Assembly (NCBI RefSeq): GCF_003464595.1
Contig: NZ_QRZF01000002.1
Location: forward strand, 478,052 to 542,051
From: Bacteroides intestinalis
Lineage (GTDB): Bacteria; Bacteroidota; Bacteroidia; Bacteroidales; Bacteroidaceae
Reading direction: 5' to 3'
DNA length: 64,000 nucleotides
Made by a program: the position numbers and the translations under genes. The notes beneath the pieces were generated by a model. The model saw only the letters and a list, made by a program, of their open reading frames with translations, was not told the DNA's origin and did no database searches. Positions 47,441-57,029 of the stretch are shown here, piece after piece; position 1 is the first letter of the stretch, and every line of letters begins with the position of its first letter.

Positions 47441-47473
47441 TGAGGATATATCGTTGTAGGCGGTATATCCTCA
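47441..47473. terminator. Terminator at the end of the PUL
   Basis: TGAGGATATA at 47441-47450 pairs perfectly with TATATCCTCA at 47464-47473. The downstream side is T-rich. It lies between convergent genes and may serve both strands. Confidence 0.8.
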
Positions 47474-47507
47474 TATTTTATATCCTATTATTCTATAATG
47501 GGATTTT

Positions 47508-48377
<870 letters not shown>

Positions 48378-48444
48378 TTAAAACACTTTACTTCCTTAAT
48401 ATCCTCGGACATTGCAGATTATTGTATTATTTTAAGCCCTTTGG

Positions 48445-48561
48445 TTATTTGCCTACTCTTTTTGCTAACTCTGCCGGATAGCGGTCGCCTGACACTGGAA
48501 TAGAATTAAGCATATCATTGATCCTTGTCAACTCTTCCAGGCGTTTCAGTTTGGTGGTTCC
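48445..48561 (-). pseudogene. C-terminal remnant of a second aldo/keto reductase
   Basis: About 37 in-frame codons read TTKLKRLEE, then NDMLNSIPVSGDRYPAELAKRVGK and stop. This matches the end of another aldo/keto reductase subgroup (the GTTK-x-x-RLEE cofactor loop and the GDRYP-ELA-VGK tail), with the segment between the two parts shortened. The upstream codons of the same frame (to 48687) do not look like a reductase, so the rest of the gene has been lost. It differs from the C-terminus of the intact reductase next door, so it is not a partial copy of it. Confidence 0.6.
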
Positions 48562-48788
48562 TATTGTTTTTGATGTTGCAAAGGTAAGTGGTGAGATGAA
48601 GTTTGTAAATAGACAGATTACTGCATTACACACCATTATTACGGTTTTAAAGTATTGATTGAATACTTGATAATGAACAGTATACACAGGTTACAGTTTC
48701 TTATACCAATATTACAGATTTTGCAGTGCAGGTGATGGAATGATGAAAGAAAACTATTATTTTTGTCATCAGATTAAATTATCAGATT

Positions 48789-49679
48789 ATGGGTACAATC
48801 GTAAAATTGAATACTGTTCAGGAGTATAATATGGCAATGGGAGTGGAGACATTGCATCCGCTTGTTAGTGTGGTGGACTTCTCAACGTTGAAGTCCTTAA
48901 AGCATGGACGTAAGAATTTTGGTTTCTACTGTGTTTTTCTGAAACAGCTCAAGTGTGGAGAATTGTCTTATGGGCGAAGTACGTACGATTATCAGGAAGG
49001 TACACTGGTATTTGTGGCTCCGGGTCAAGTGGCGGGAGTTGATGATGATGGCGAAACACTGAATCCTCAAGGGTGGGTGTTGGCTTTTCATCCTGATTTG
49101 CTACGGGGTACTTCATTAGGACGTAAAATGAAAGATTACAGCTTCTTCTCTTATGAAGCCAATGAGGCTTTGCATATGTCTGAACGTGAACGGCAGATTA
49201 TCCTTAATTGTTTCGTTGAAATACAAGAAGAATTGGAGCGTGCCATAGATAAGCATAGTAAAGATATTATAGCCTCTACGATTGAGCTTCTGCTGAACCA
49301 TTGCCAGCGTTTCTATGACCGTCAGTTTATTACGCGTGAAAACATAAATAAAGATATTCTGGTGCGTTTTGAAAACCTGCTCAGTGATTACTTTGAATCA
49401 GACCAACCGCAAACTGTCGGTTTACCATCCGTGCAATATGCTGCAGACCGATTGCATCTTTCTCCTAATTATTTTGGAGATCTGATAAAGAAAGAAACAG
49501 GAAAATCAGCTCAGGAATCCATTCAGCTCTTTGTGATAGAGAAAGCAAAAGAACGGCTTTATGATGAGAATAAGACTGTCAGCGAAGTTGCCTATGAACT
49601 GGGCTTCAAGTATCCGCATCATTTAAGCCGTCTGTTTAAAAAGGTGGTGGGGATGACACCAAACGAGTACAGAGCGTAG
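48789..49679 (+). CDS. AraC family transcriptional regulator
   Basis: A 296-residue regulator. An N-terminal cupin-like sensing domain (about 20-150, with YQEGTLVFVAPGQVAG) is followed by a C-terminal pair of helix-turn-helix motifs (about 205-296: VQYAADRLHLSPNYFGDLIKKETG and TVSEVAYELGFKYPHHLSRLFKKVVGMTPNEYR). It probably controls the aldo/keto reductase region transcribed in the opposite direction. A TATTTTTG -7-like box lies at 48758-48765. Its stop codon directly abuts the stop of the convergent methyltransferase gene. Confidence 0.94.
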   Translation: MGTIVKLNTVQEYNMAMGVETLHPLVSVVDFSTLKSLKHGRKNFGFYCVFLKQLKCGELSYGRSTYDYQEGTLVFVAPGQVAGVDDDGETLNPQGWVLAFHPDLLRGTSLGRKMKDYSFFSYEANEALHMSERERQIILNCFVEIQEELERAIDKHSKDIIASTIELLLNHCQRFYDRQFITRENINKDILVRFENLLSDYFESDQPQTVGLPSVQYAADRLHLSPNYFGDLIKKETGKSAQESIQLFVIEKAKERLYDENKTVSEVAYELGFKYPHHLSRLFKKVVGMTPNEYRA

Positions 49680-50498
49680 TTATTTAATTTTGTACCCCAA
49701 CAGCGAACTGAACTTCCTGCAAATACCCGGGAATAACCCCATTAGCCTTCCGCCGAGTCCCCATCTTTTTGGGAAGAATCTCTGGTAGAGGGCCTGGTCG
49801 ATAAGTTGCAGGCGTGGTTCCCAGTTTTCCACCTCATGCCCGTCTTTCAGGCCGGAGCGGATTTGGGCTTCGTGTCCCCGGAGTGAGTCGGGTTTAATAT
49901 ACTTGGAGTTTGCCATCATAGGCCCGCATACATCGAACCATACCTCACCACCACTGAATCGGTCGGCCAATCGGGTGAGTAATTGTCGTACCTGCTTTTC
50001 ATAGAAATACATCAGTACACCTTCGATAACAATGATAAACTCTCCTTCGGGATGCTTTTTACGAAGATCATCCATCCATTGGGTTTCTAACAAAGAACCG
50101 GCTATGTAATGATCTCCCTCAGGTGCCGGTAGTAAATCATGTCGCAAGTCGATTACTTCGGGTAAATCCATTTCATAGAATATGGCTTTGTCGTGTTCTT
50201 CAATACGTTGATAGCGGGTATCCAGTCCGCAACCTACATTCACTACAATTGGATTCCTTCGTGTGGCAATGAAGCGTCGGATAGCATTATCAAAGTATAA
50301 TCCACGTACGACACATCCTATGGCACTCAATTTGGCACTATCAAATTTGGAGTAGTCATATTCGATACTTTCTACCAGTTGTTCGGCTTGCCGATCACGC
50401 AAAATGGCATCTTTCCGGCGACTTTCTTTGGCTCTCATGTAAAGAGGTATCAGCAGTGTCTCAGCTACTACACTCTTAAATTCATATTTCTTTTTCAT
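49680..50498 (-). CDS. Class I SAM-dependent methyltransferase, LCMT/Ppm1 family
   Basis: A 272-residue cytoplasmic methyltransferase of the leucine carboxyl methyltransferase-like family (polyketide-type O-methyltransferases in bacteria). Motif I is VNVGCGLDTRYQRI (about residues 90-103) and the acidic ribose-binding strand is YEMDLPEVIDLR; a later FIIVIEGVLMYF strand fits the family. The frame can be extended to 50636, but this part contains a terminator-like hairpin and has no family similarity, so the start at 50498 is used. The natural substrate is not predictable. Confidence 0.9.
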   Translation of the reverse strand: MKKKYEFKSVVAETLLIPLYMRAKESRRKDAILRDRQAEQLVESIEYDYSKFDSAKLSAIGCVVRGLYFDNAIRRFIATRRNPIVVNVGCGLDTRYQRIEEHDKAIFYEMDLPEVIDLRHDLLPAPEGDHYIAGSLLETQWMDDLRKKHPEGEFIIVIEGVLMYFYEKQVRQLLTRLADRFSGGEVWFDVCGPMMANSKYIKPDSLRGHEAQIRSGLKDGHEVENWEPRLQLIDQALYQRFFPKRWGLGGRLMGLFPGICRKFSSLLGYKIK

Positions 50499-50561
50499 TT
50501 TTATTGGGGAATTATTGGAATTAATACGATCTGGCAAAAAAGAACAATATTCAAATTCATT

Positions 50562-50606
50562 CAAAAAAAAGAGAGAACTTATACTTTGATAAATTCTCTC
50601 TTTTTG
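50562..50606 (-). terminator. Intrinsic terminator within the methyltransferase leader
   Basis: A 12-bp stem (aaaaagagagaa at 50566-50577 paired with ttctctcttttt at 50594-50605) around a 16-base loop. On the minus strand it ends in a run of eight T, about 65 bases before the methyltransferase start. This is the position of a transcription attenuator or the 3' end of a small RNA. Confidence 0.6.
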
Positions 50607-50657
50607 CTGTTCCTCACATTTTCTTCCGGGGTCCATAGGCTACTTCTATTTTTTTGC

Positions 50658-50665
50658 CAAAGTTA
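50658..50665 (-). promoter_or_regulatory. -7 box upstream of the methyltransferase leader
   Basis: On the minus strand this reads TAACTTTG, an exact TAnnTTTG match. The predicted RNA start near 50651 gives a leader of about 150 bases to the ATG at 50498. Confidence 0.5.
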
Positions 50666-51088
50666 CAGTTCTTGAGTAAAGCAGACAATACCTAAAAGTA
50701 GGGAAATTGTGTTTTGACTTATACCTATCAAGAATGAAGCAAATTATCAATATTATCAGCTGTTTGTCCTAATTTATCAACGCGTAAAGGGCGTTCTGTA
50801 ATAGCTTGAATATTAATGCGTTATAATGAACCTATCTCAGTATACGACTAAGGCACCCTAAGTATGATACTGAGGTACCCTAAGTATCATACTGAGATAC
50901 CCTCAATATACGACTCTGCTTTTGAATTGTACTTTTTGTAAGTAACTTTTAAAGTAAGTCGCAGAATTATCATATAAGTCAAAATAGAGTAGTCATTCGC
51001 TTTTATACCTTACTTTTTCGTTTTGATTCTTTGGTTCTGCCAAGTCTCAAAAAAAATATCTTTCTTTGTAGAAAAGAAGAAATGGTTT
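50666..51088. other. Intergenic region upstream of the two-component operon
   Basis: Apart from the tandem repeats at 50836-50919, this 423-base AT-rich stretch has no gene. No clear -33/-7 pair was identified for the kinase gene. Confidence 0.5.
50836..50919. repeat. Four 22-bp tandem repeats with internal dyad symmetry
   Basis: Units at 50836-50857, 50858-50879, 50880-50901 and a partial 50902-50919. The consensus reads CTMAGTATSATACTGAGGTACC, and the core CTCAGTATNATACTGAG is itself palindromic. The period of 22 bp is about two helical turns, so the units present the same face of DNA. They lie about 170 bases upstream of the two-component operon. No spacers are present. Confidence 0.85.
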
Positions 51089-52120
51089 ATGCTCTCATTT
51101 GATACTTATATAAGTCGTAAACTGCCGCTGGTCGGTCTGATTAGTGCAGTCTTTATCATATACCCTAATATAGCCTGTCTGCCCTGGGATATAAAATTTC
51201 TGGAAGGAGCAAGTTGTACGGGTTTTTATTGGTATTTTGTTTATCGTTTCTTTTTCTTCTGGGGACTGATTTGTCTGTTGTTACGTTATAATTTGCGACA
51301 ACTGTCGACAGCGCAGTTTAAGGAACGTTTTGGCCGTAACTTCTTATATTCATTGGCTGCCTATGCAGGCTTTGCGTCTATTTCCTATTGGATTCACTCT
51401 TATGGTATCCGTACTGATTTTCTGGGTAGTACATTGATCTCCCAATTCTTTATTCTGTGTTCTCTGTGTACGTTGATCGGGCATATTTCCATGTTATACT
51501 CCACGCAGCGTGAAAAAGAGCGTGAGATAGAACGTCTACGTATAGAGAATCTGCAAAGCCGATGTGATGCGTTGGCTAATCAGATCAATCCGCATTTTTT
51601 CTTTAACTCCTTGAATGGAGTGCAATCGCTTATTCGGAAGAAGGATGATGAAAAAACGTTGATGTATGTGCATGAATTATCTGATATCTTCCGTTATATT
51701 CTTCAAAGTGATAAGAGAGGACTGGTTACTTTGAGGGAAGAACTGGAATTTATTCAATCTTTCCGTTATGTGATGGAAGTACGCTTTGCCAATAAACTGG
51801 TTTTCTCGATCCTGGTGGATGAGGCTATGCAGGATGAACTGACGTTGCCTGTGCTATCACTGCTTCCGTTGGTAGAGAATGTGACCGTTCATAATATGAT
51901 AGACAGTGAGCATAAAATGGAAATTACCATCAGGCTGAACGAGCAAAAAGAACTGGTGGTGAGTAATCCCATTTATCCTAAATTGTCTCCTCCTGATACG
52001 AACGGAACCGGGCTGAAAAATCTGGAAAGCCGTTTTACCTTGTTGATGAACAGACAAATACGGATAGAATGTGATGAAAATACATTCAGAGTATATCTTC
52101 CTTTAAATAAACAGAACTGA
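51089..52120 (+). CDS. LytS-type sensor histidine kinase (His_kinase family)
   Basis: A 343-residue membrane sensor kinase. Four hydrophobic segments fill about residues 10-145. A coiled linker (REKEREIERLRIENLQ) leads to the His_kinase box with phosphoacceptor H169 in NPHFFFNSLN, then an N-box LVENVTVHNM and a GTGLKNLESRF G-box. The frame reaches 51023, but the ATG at 51089 follows aagaag and starts a normal N-terminus. It has no recognisable extracellular sensor domain, so it may sense through its membrane part. It is paired with the LytTR response regulator that starts 20 bases downstream. Confidence 0.93.
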   Translation: MLSFDTYISRKLPLVGLISAVFIIYPNIACLPWDIKFLEGASCTGFYWYFVYRFFFFWGLICLLLRYNLRQLSTAQFKERFGRNFLYSLAAYAGFASISYWIHSYGIRTDFLGSTLISQFFILCSLCTLIGHISMLYSTQREKEREIERLRIENLQSRCDALANQINPHFFFNSLNGVQSLIRKKDDEKTLMYVHELSDIFRYILQSDKRGLVTLREELEFIQSFRYVMEVRFANKLVFSILVDEAMQDELTLPVLSLLPLVENVTVHNMIDSEHKMEITIRLNEQKELVVSNPIYPKLSPPDTNGTGLKNLESRFTLLMNRQIRIECDENTFRVYLPLNKQN

Positions 52121-52140
52121 CATCAAAATTGCATAGAGAT

Positions 52141-52896
52141 ATGAGAGTGTTGATTGTAGAAGACGAGACTGCCGCTTATGAGAATCTGGTGGATATTCTT
52201 GGCGAAGTCTCTTATGATATTCAAATAGCCGGTAATACGGAAAGTGTGACCCAAACCATTCATTGGCTGCAATCGAATCCTGCACCGGATTTGATATTTA
52301 TGGATATTCATTTATCGGACGGTTCGGCATTTACCATTTTTGATAAAATGGAGTTGGAAACTCCTATTATTTTCACGACGGCTTATGACAGATATGCCAT
52401 AGAAGCTTTCAAGGTGAATAGCATTGATTATTTGCTAAAGCCTGTCAAGGTGGAAGATGTAAAACATGCGCTGGATAAATACAAAAAACTGACGCACCAG
52501 GATGTGATTCACTACTTATCCAAATTGACTCAACTGGTGCCGACTCCTAAATATAAAGACAAGTTATTAATTCCATATAAAGATAAGCTGTTGCCTATTG
52601 GCCTGAAAGAAGTTTCATGCTTTTATACAGCGGATAAAAACACCTGTATCTACTTGAAAGACGGGAATATGTATCCATACTCCAAAACACTGGAACAGAT
52701 AATGGCTTCTCTGAATCCGGCAGATTTCATCCGGGCGAATAAGCAATTCATCCTGGCAAGGAATAGTGTGACGGATATAACCATCTGGTTTGATAATCGC
52801 TTGCTGGTAACACTGGATGTAGAAACTCCCGAACGTATCTATATCAGTAAGAATAAAGCATCCGAGTTCAAGTCCTGGATAGTGAATAACACGTAA
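52141..52896 (+). CDS. LytTR family response regulator
   Basis: A 251-residue response regulator. The receiver domain (about 1-120) has the acidic pocket VEDE near residue 5, phosphoacceptor D55 in FMDIHL and the conserved lysine in YLLKPVK. The LytTR DNA-binding domain covers about 145-250 (LIPYKDKLLPIGLKEVSCFY, FIRANKQFILARNSV). LytTR proteins bind pairs of short repeats spaced by about two helical turns. A TTG at 52129 is in frame, but the ATG at 52141 is preferred. It probably regulates the following transport/redox genes and perhaps its own operon. Confidence 0.94.
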   Translation: MRVLIVEDETAAYENLVDILGEVSYDIQIAGNTESVTQTIHWLQSNPAPDLIFMDIHLSDGSAFTIFDKMELETPIIFTTAYDRYAIEAFKVNSIDYLLKPVKVEDVKHALDKYKKLTHQDVIHYLSKLTQLVPTPKYKDKLLIPYKDKLLPIGLKEVSCFYTADKNTCIYLKDGNMYPYSKTLEQIMASLNPADFIRANKQFILARNSVTDITIWFDNRLLVTLDVETPERIYISKNKASEFKSWIVNNT

Positions 52897-52970
52897 GTTA
52901 GAATACGTTAATCAGTAATTATGGTATTTACAACCGTAATTTATCTACGGTTTCTATCAGTAACGATCCC

Positions 52971-52978
52971 TATATTTG
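52971..52978 (+). promoter_or_regulatory. -7 box upstream of the TonB-dependent receptor gene
   Basis: TATATTTG matches TAnnTTTG exactly, 41 bases before the ATG at 53019. A TTTC at 52951-52954 is closer (16 bp) than the usual -33 spacing, as expected for an activator-dependent promoter. Confidence 0.5.
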
Positions 52979-53018
52979 CAATCGGGAACTATTATAAAAT
53001 TAAAGAGTTATTTTAAAG

Positions 53019-54929
53019 ATGAAAAAAGAGAGATTTGTACTTGCATTCTTTACAGGCTGCCTGATTAGTGCGGTAAGCCTACAAGCACAAACCGGCAATG
53101 ACAGCACAAAGGTAGCAAGAAGTTATGCGATCAATGAAGTAGTAGTAACAGGTACGCGAAGTGAAACGGATGTGCGCCATTTACCCATGACCGTATCGGT
53201 AGTGGGGCGTCCGCAACTTGAAGCGAGCCAGCAGACTTCCGTACTTCCGGTGTTGAATTCACAAGTGCCGGGCTTTTTCTCCACTTCACGTGGTGTAATG
53301 GGATATGGTGTAGCTACCGGTGCATCAGGGCAAATGTCTTTAAGAGGCATTGGAGGGCCCGCACAGGCCGGTCTTCCCACTACAGGATTATTGGTTTTGA
53401 TTGACGGACATCCTCAGTATATGGGACTGATGGGACACCCCATTGCCGACGCGTATCAGACTATGATGGCAGAACGTGTGGAAGTGCTCCGTGGTCCCGC
53501 ATCCGTGCTTTATGGTTCTAACGCCATGGGTGGGGTTATTAACATTGTTACCCGTAAGATGCAGGAAGACGGAATACGTACAAACATCAACATTGGTGCC
53601 GGGTCCTATGGAAGCGTACAGACCGAAGCCACTAACCGCATAAGGAAAGGGCGCTTCAGTAGTACGGTGACTGCCTCTTATAACCGTACAGACGGGCATC
53701 GCGCTGACATGGCTTTTGAACAGTACGGCGGGTATGCCAAATTAGGCTATGACTTTACGGATAACTGGAAAGTTTGGGGCGATGTAAATGTCACTCGTTT
53801 TAATGCTACTAATCCGGGATCGGTAATGAAACCATATATAGACAATGATCAGCGTATTACACGTGGCATGACTTCTTTTGCATTGGAGAATCATTACGAA
53901 AAGACTTCCGGTGCATTGAGTTTTTTCTATAATTGGGGTGATCACTGGATAAATGACGGATATCAGCCAGGAGGAGAACCGCTTCAGTATCGTTTCAACT
54001 CTAACGATCAGATGCTTGGAGTATCATGGTATCAGAGTGTACAACTTTTCCAAGGCAACAGACTGACTGTAGGAGCTGATTATTTTCACTTTGGTGGTGA
54101 GGCATGGAACCAATTCTTTGATGGGCATCGTGAAACTTCAGCGAATAAGTCGTTGAATGAAGTAGCAGGTTATGTAGATTTTCGTCAGGATATTGCTGCG
54201 TGGCTTACGCTGGATGCCGGAGCACGAGTAGATTATCATTCGCAAACGGGTACAGAGTTCATTCCGCAAGTAGGTTTGGCTTTCCATCTTCCGGAGAATG
54301 TAGAAATCAAGGCAATGGCAAGTAAAGGATTCCGTAATCCTACCATTCGCGAAATGTATATGTTCCCTCCGCAGAATCCGGATTTGAAACCTGAGAAACT
54401 TTGGAATTATGAGCTTTCTTTCTCACAACGTCTTATGGATAATCGTTTGTCCTATGGGCTCAATGTGTTCTATATCAATGGTGAAAATCTCATTATACGT
54501 CTTCCAAATCCTAATGGTAGCGGTATGTTGAACCAGAATTCCGGCGAGATTGAAAACTGGGGAGCGGAAGCTAATGTAGGGTACCAGTTTAATCCGGTGT
54601 GGAGCGTGATGGCAAATTACAGCTGGCTTCACATGGAAAATCCGGTATTGGCTTCTCCGGAGCATAAACTGTATGGAGGAGTAAACTTCAGAAAAGGACG
54701 TTGGAGTGCATCTACCGGCATCCAGTATATGAAGGGACTTTATACTGATCTGGATGCTGCGACAAAAGAGAACTTTGTGTTATGGGATATGCAGGGAAGC
54801 TTTAAGGCAACCAATTATTTGTCATTCTATCTGCGTGGTGAGAACTTGTTGGCACAACGTTATGAGATCAATGCAGGCTATCCTATGCCGAAAGCGACTT
54901 TTATGGGTGGAGTAAATATCAATTTTTAA
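53019..54929 (+). CDS. TonB-dependent receptor (BtuB/FepA-like, not SusC)
   Basis: A 636-residue outer-membrane receptor. A signal peptide ends at LQAQ, a TonB-box-like INEVVVTGTR lies at about residues 38-47, the plug runs to about 155 (VEVLRGPASVLYGSNAMGGVINIVTR) and the barrel ends in a typical GGVNINF strand. It lacks the CarboxypepD_reg and SusD partner of SusC proteins, so the ligand is more likely a metal chelate, cofactor or other small molecule than a glycan. Downstream genes start after 12 bases and continue as an operon. Confidence 0.93.
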   Translation: MKKERFVLAFFTGCLISAVSLQAQTGNDSTKVARSYAINEVVVTGTRSETDVRHLPMTVSVVGRPQLEASQQTSVLPVLNSQVPGFFSTSRGVMGYGVATGASGQMSLRGIGGPAQAGLPTTGLLVLIDGHPQYMGLMGHPIADAYQTMMAERVEVLRGPASVLYGSNAMGGVINIVTRKMQEDGIRTNINIGAGSYGSVQTEATNRIRKGRFSSTVTASYNRTDGHRADMAFEQYGGYAKLGYDFTDNWKVWGDVNVTRFNATNPGSVMKPYIDNDQRITRGMTSFALENHYEKTSGALSFFYNWGDHWINDGYQPGGEPLQYRFNSNDQMLGVSWYQSVQLFQGNRLTVGADYFHFGGEAWNQFFDGHRETSANKSLNEVAGYVDFRQDIAAWLTLDAGARVDYHSQTGTEFIPQVGLAFHLPENVEIKAMASKGFRNPTIREMYMFPPQNPDLKPEKLWNYELSFSQRLMDNRLSYGLNVFYINGENLIIRLPNPNGSGMLNQNSGEIENWGAEANVGYQFNPVWSVMANYSWLHMENPVLASPEHKLYGGVNFRKGRWSASTGIQYMKGLYTDLDAATKENFVLWDMQGSFKATNYLSFYLRGENLLAQRYEINAGYPMPKATFMGGVNINF

Positions 54930-54941
54930 TAAGAATATTAT

Positions 54942-55454
54942 ATGAAAACAACAACTATCAGACTTTATTCACTGGATTACAGCAATGTGAAGACATATTT
55001 TGCTGCAGCCCTTTTCATTCTGGGTAATTTGGTTTTGCCACAACTTTGCCATCTTATTCCACAGGGTGGTCTTACTTTGTTGCCGATTTATTTCTTTACG
55101 CTTATTGCTGCTTATAAATACGGTTGGAAAGTCGGATTGCTGACAGCCGTCTTTTCACCGGTTTTGAACCATCTGCTTTTCGGTATGCCTCCTGCAGGAG
55201 TATTGCCGGCCATTCTTTTAAAATCCGTTTTACTGGCAGTGGTTGCCGGATATGCTGCCAATCGTTTTAAACGTATCTCTATTCCTGTTTTAGCATTAGT
55301 AGTACTGGCTTATCAGTTTATCGGGACGCTGGGCGAGTGGGCAATGGTAGGTAACCTTGCGCTTGCTTTCCAGGATTTCCGCATCGGCATACCGGGAATG
55401 GGATTACAGATTCTCGGCGGTTATTTGTTTATCAAGTATTTGGTTTATAAATGA
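54942..55454 (+). CDS. Small integral membrane protein resembling ECF transporter S components
   Basis: A 170-residue inner-membrane protein with about five or six hydrophobic helices. Size, helix pattern and conserved-looking LLPIYFFTLIAAYKYGWKVG and FSPVLNHLLFGMPP segments resemble substrate-binding S components of energy-coupling-factor importers. No EcfA or EcfT genes lie in the window; it may share a module encoded elsewhere or work alone. Its place between an outer-membrane receptor and redox proteins suggests it takes the same ligand across the inner membrane. The ligand is unknown. Confidence 0.65.
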   Translation: MKTTTIRLYSLDYSNVKTYFAAALFILGNLVLPQLCHLIPQGGLTLLPIYFFTLIAAYKYGWKVGLLTAVFSPVLNHLLFGMPPAGVLPAILLKSVLLAVVAGYAANRFKRISIPVLALVVLAYQFIGTLGEWAMVGNLALAFQDFRIGIPGMGLQILGGYLFIKYLVYK

Positions 55455-55473
55455 TATTCCATAAAATAAAAGT

Positions 55474-56979
55474 ATGTTACGAAAAATCAGACTAACGTTT
55501 GCCATATTCTTTTTCGTGCTGATCACGCTTTTGTTCCTCGATTTTACGGGAACGTTGCATGCTTGGTTCGGTTGGATGGCTAAAATTCAGTTTTTGCCCG
55601 CTTTGTTGGCATTGAATGTCGGGGTTGTGATAATCCTGATAGCATTGACACTGCTCTTTGGGCGTGTGTATTGTTCTGTAATCTGTCCGTTGGGCGTGTT
55701 TCAGGATGTAGTTTCATGGTTGGGTAAAAAGCGAAAAAAGAATCGCTATTCGTATTCACCTGCACTTAATTGGTTGCGTTACGGAGTGCTGGGAGTATTT
55801 ATTCTGGCTCTGATAGGAGGAGTTGGTTCGTTGGTTGCCTTACTGGCACCTTATAGTTCGTACGGACGAATCGCTTCTAATCTGTTTGCTCCGGTTTATC
55901 AGTGGGGAAACAACCTGCTTGCTCTTTTGGCCGAACGGGCAGATAGCTATATGTTTTATTCTGTAGACGTCTGGATGAAGGTTATGGGAACTTTTGTGAT
56001 AGCTGTTCTGACATTTGTTATTCTGGCTGTGCTGGCCTGGCGCAACGGGCGTACATATTGCAATACAATTTGTCCGGTAGGAACAGTATTGGGATTCTTT
56101 TCACGTTTTTCTTTGCTGAAACCGGTAATCGATACGAGTAAATGTAATGGTTGCGGTTTGTGCGCACGTAATTGTAAGGCGGCATGCATTGATTCTAAAA
56201 ATCATAAAATAGATTATAGCCGTTGTGTGGCTTGTATGGATTGCATCGGTAAATGTAAGAAAGGAGCTATCCGTTATGAGCGTCCTCATAAGGAAGTGCA
56301 GAAACCGTTAGCGGCTGAAAAAGTGACGGGTGTTTCACCGGAGCAGGTGGACAATGCACGCCGTGCTTTCTTTTCTGCCGGTGCCGTATTTGCTGCAAGT
56401 ACATTGCTGAAGGCACAGGAGAAAAAAGTGGATGGTGGATTGGCTGTCATTGAGGATAAGAAAATACCGGAACGGATGACACCTATTGTACCGGCAGGTT
56501 CGTTGAGTATTCGTAATTTTGCGCAGCATTGTACGGCTTGCCAGCTTTGTGTATCAGTGTGCCCTAACCAGGTTTTACGCCCATCCGGTAATCTGATGAC
56601 GTTGATGCAGCCGGAGATGTCATACGAACGTGGTTATTGTCGTCCGGAATGTGCGAAGTGTGCCGAAGTATGTCCGACGGATGCGATTCATCTTACCAGT
56701 CTGGCTGATAAATCATCTATCCAAATCGGTCATGCCGTATGGATCAGGAAGAATTGTGTACCGTTGACTGATGGAGTAAATTGTGGAAATTGTGCCCGTC
56801 ATTGCCCGGTAGCGGCGATAGAAATGGTTCCGTCTGAGGTAGATAATCCGGATTCTCCAAAGATTCCGGTTGTCAATGTAGAGCGTTGTATTGGTTGTGG
56901 TGCCTGTGAAAATCTTTGTCCGGCACGCCCTTTCAGTGCTATCTATGTGGAGGGACATGAGAGACATAGGGTGATATAA
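55474..56979 (+). CDS. NapH-NapG-like polyferredoxin fusion, membrane-bound
   Basis: A 501-residue iron-sulfur protein. The N-terminal half has four or five membrane helices with two CxxxCP motifs (CSVICPLG, CNTICPVG), as in NapH/CcoG-type proteins. Ferredoxin motifs follow: CNGCGLCARNC, CVACMDCIGKC, CTACQLCVSVC, CAKCAEVC, CGNCARHC and CIGCGACENLC. In between (about residue 290) lies ARRAFFSAGAVFAAS, a Tat-signal-like segment of the kind that starts NapG proteins. The gene therefore looks like a NapH-type membrane unit fused to a NapG-type ferredoxin. It would pass quinol or membrane electrons to the periplasmic side, probably to the Tat-exported reductase encoded next. Confidence 0.85.
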   Translation: MLRKIRLTFAIFFFVLITLLFLDFTGTLHAWFGWMAKIQFLPALLALNVGVVIILIALTLLFGRVYCSVICPLGVFQDVVSWLGKKRKKNRYSYSPALNWLRYGVLGVFILALIGGVGSLVALLAPYSSYGRIASNLFAPVYQWGNNLLALLAERADSYMFYSVDVWMKVMGTFVIAVLTFVILAVLAWRNGRTYCNTICPVGTVLGFFSRFSLLKPVIDTSKCNGCGLCARNCKAACIDSKNHKIDYSRCVACMDCIGKCKKGAIRYERPHKEVQKPLAAEKVTGVSPEQVDNARRAFFSAGAVFAASTLLKAQEKKVDGGLAVIEDKKIPERMTPIVPAGSLSIRNFAQHCTACQLCVSVCPNQVLRPSGNLMTLMQPEMSYERGYCRPECAKCAEVCPTDAIHLTSLADKSSIQIGHAVWIRKNCVPLTDGVNCGNCARHCPVAAIEMVPSEVDNPDSPKIPVVNVERCIGCGACENLCPARPFSAIYVEGHERHRVI

Positions 56980-57029
56980 AGGTGGTAATGTGATAGGGTG
57001 ATAAAGTGATAAATGTAAGAAGAATAGAT

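Noticed and set aside
50499..50636. N-terminal extension of the methyltransferase from an ATG at 50636
   Set aside because: The extension encodes a terminator hairpin and has no similarity to the family; the ATG at 50498 starts at the usual family N-terminus.
50836..50919. Possible CRISPR array
   Set aside because: The repeats are directly adjacent 22-bp units with no spacers between them, and no cas gene is present.
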